Positions 62,832 through 64,000 of a stretch of DNA of 64,000 bases are shown one piece after another. How positions within the stretch are numbered: position 1 is the first letter of the stretch; each line of letters begins with the position of its first letter. Both the position numbers and the translations under genes were made by a program. This stretch comes from Cylicocyclus nassatus. Lineage: Eukaryota > Nematoda > Chromadorea > Rhabditida > Strongylidae. A model generated the notes under the pieces. The model saw nothing but the letters and a program-made list of their open reading frames with translations. It had not been told where the DNA came from and ran no database searches. The DNA lies in the NCBI GenBank assembly GCA_958299035.1, contig CATQJL010000305.1:75050792-75114791 (forward strand), given 5' to 3'.

Positions 62832-63530
62832 TCACTTCTTACCGGATTTCTTTATGCCACCACCAACTGAAAATATCAGATTATATTCACCAGAAAAGTA
62901 AGGGTTGCCTTCAAGAAGAATCGAAAAACAAAAACTCTTAGAACTGCTAATATCACTTCCGAATACATTACGTACTCCAGTTAACGCGCTTGTATTTTTG
63001 CTACGAAGCAATCAGACAAAATTTTTAGACTTGAACAAATACTCAAGAATACGAAGTTTCAAACGCTTATTTAGAGTCATCCTATAAGGCACAACGTCTC
63101 CTGCTATCATTTGATTTGAAGTAATCGTATGTCGCATTGTATGGTTTTATTGTGAATAAAGTTTACACGATGAGTGGGTTTATGTAAAGACGCAGTAGAA
63201 ATGCGTTGAGAATTCGGAAAGTTGATTTAAATGTGAAGTTGGTAGATATGATTATGAACTCGCTAACATTTGTGGTTGCAATGAACAAACTTCTCGAAAA
63301 GATGTGATCAAAACTAACCAAGCGGTCCTTTATGTTGTGCTTTCGCAGCCAATTCAGCCAACTTCTTTTTCTCTTCCATCTGCTTCTTTTTGAACTCCAG
63401 ATCGTCCTAAAATTAGTGGAGTAGGTGTGAATTACTCACGAAATTCTAACAAACTAACTTCAGTCAATTCTTTCTCCGACTTTTTCGGTTGCTTCAGGGG
63501 CTTAGCTTTGCCACCTTGACGACCAGTCAT
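62832..63530 (-). CDS. TMA7: TMA7 homologue, translation machinery-associated protein
   Basis: Very small, basic, coiled-coil ribosome-associated protein conserved from yeast to humans. Three minus-strand exons, 63530-63459, 63406-63319 and 62866-62832, give 64 aa, exactly the family length. It reads MTGRQGGKAKPLKQPKK, then DDLEFKKKQMEEKKKL, AAKAQHKGPL, and the tail GGGIKKSGKK before TGA. The 35-bp last exon was found by searching for that conserved tail downstream; TTTTCAG precedes it. A CATTTCAG acceptor lies 6 bases before the ATG. The gene converges on RNASEK and is head-to-head with the methyltransferase gene. Confidence 0.93.
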
Positions 63531-63625
63531 TTTGAACTGAAATGTTGTAGGCAAGATTGGTAACATTAGCCTTTATTAGCTCAGCGCGGATAAGTGCCAT
63601 AATCACGCAACAACATGAGGAATGA
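63531..63625. promoter_or_regulatory. shared divergent promoter region, TMA7 / methyltransferase
   Basis: Only about 95-120 bp separate the two start codons on opposite strands. It must hold both 5' ends or trans-splice sites: a minus-strand CATTTCAG acceptor overlaps its left end. No TATA-like box stands out. Confidence 0.4.
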
Positions 63626-64000
63626 ATGGAGATACAATATTGCTGTCGGACGATGTGGCTCTTCAACAAGATCCACCACTACCTACTTCGACTTTGGTTT
63701 TTTCTATTCGATAGGTTGATATTATACCCGATAATGCGCTACATATCACCGGTGCTAGGAATTCAGTTCATGAATCTTGGATATTGGCCTACAGAGGATT
63801 CAGCTGAAGATGACGCAGAAATGATGCAGATTGTTAAAAGGAATTCCACACAAACAGGTAAGCTTAGTTAATGTTTATCAATGTGAACTCGACCAGAAAA
63901 ATAATTTAGATCCGGATCGTCCCCATTACTACTTATATGAGCGAGCTCTGATGGCACATCCCGATTACCCGACTCTAGACAATTTGCAACTAATAGAAGT
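63626..64000 (+). CDS. SAM-dependent methyltransferase, N-terminal part (cut by window edge)
   Basis: Exon 1 (63626-63857) ends at GTAAGC, and exon 2 starts at 63910 after ATTTAG and runs off the window. The start may be 63626 or the in-frame ATG at 63653 (MWLFNKI). Visible sequence: a hydrophobic segment (LLRLWFFLFDRLILYPI), then FMNLGYWP, then HYYLYERALMAHPDYP and LDNLQLIEV. NLGYW, and a strand ending LIEV just before the window edge, fit the start of a class I methyltransferase fold; glycine motif I would lie just outside. Nematode genomes have several proteins with this layout; the substrate cannot be told. The hydrophobic N-terminus suggests membrane attachment. Confidence 0.6.

Noticed and set aside
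1..64000. CRISPR arrays, prokaryotic operons, prophage or integrative elements
   Set aside because: No direct-repeat/spacer pattern and no prokaryotic genes; the window is a eukaryotic chromosome with spliced genes.

Overview
This is a nuclear window from a nematode, most likely a clade V strongylid (hookworm-like) worm. The species call is inference. It rests on nematode-type short introns (about 50-70 bp) with TTTTCAG-like acceptors, acceptors sitting directly before start codons (as expected for spliced-leader trans-splicing), and an N-to-C match of the main gene to Caenorhabditis elegans GON-1, whose domain order and sequence I know.

The window is dominated by one gene. A gon-1/ADAMTS9-20-type secreted metalloprotease runs on the + strand from 5268 to 46796. 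I could join 48 coding exons into one stop-free frame of about 2,093 residues: signal segment, prodomain, furin site, zinc metalloprotease domain, disintegrin-like region, central thrombospondin type 1 repeat (TSR), cysteine-rich and spacer regions, 17 more TSRs and a C-terminal GON domain. Two introns need GC-AG splicing, and one 54-bp intron is stop-free and in frame. The exons are small; the length comes from ten or so introns of 1-5 kb filled with repeats.

Downstream lie compact genes. Two minus-strand paralogues of the small V-ATPase subunit e (VHA-17 family) are at 50304-50675 and 59173-59577, about 8.5 kb apart. A plus-strand ribonuclease kappa gene is at 60930-62234. A minus-strand TMA7 gene is at 62832-63530. 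The start of a plus-strand SAM-dependent methyltransferase gene (63626 to the window edge) is head-to-head with TMA7. None of these is obviously linked in function to gon-1. V-ATPase subunit e and RNase kappa are both small V-ATPase-associated membrane proteins and are divergently arranged, which may be coincidence.

The rest is repeat-rich. There are more than a dozen inverted-repeat (fold-back) elements. These include two retroelement-like insertions with 14- and 16-bp target duplications, three MITEs with TACCCT...AGGGTA ends, a seven-copy GC-rich MITE family, a 1.55-kb Tc1/mariner-style fold-back, two mariner-type fold-backs, and a nested TTAA-flanked (piggyBac-style) MITE. There are also a roughly 160-bp satellite array, two other tandem arrays, TTCGAATA-rich clusters and a set of long G/C homopolymer tracts. 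No CRISPR array, operon-like prokaryotic gene order, rRNA or convincing tRNA was seen. I found no wholly new biological system. The most unusual features are the long intronic hairpins in the gon-1 primary transcript, the non-GT introns, and the diverged V-ATPase subunit e copy.
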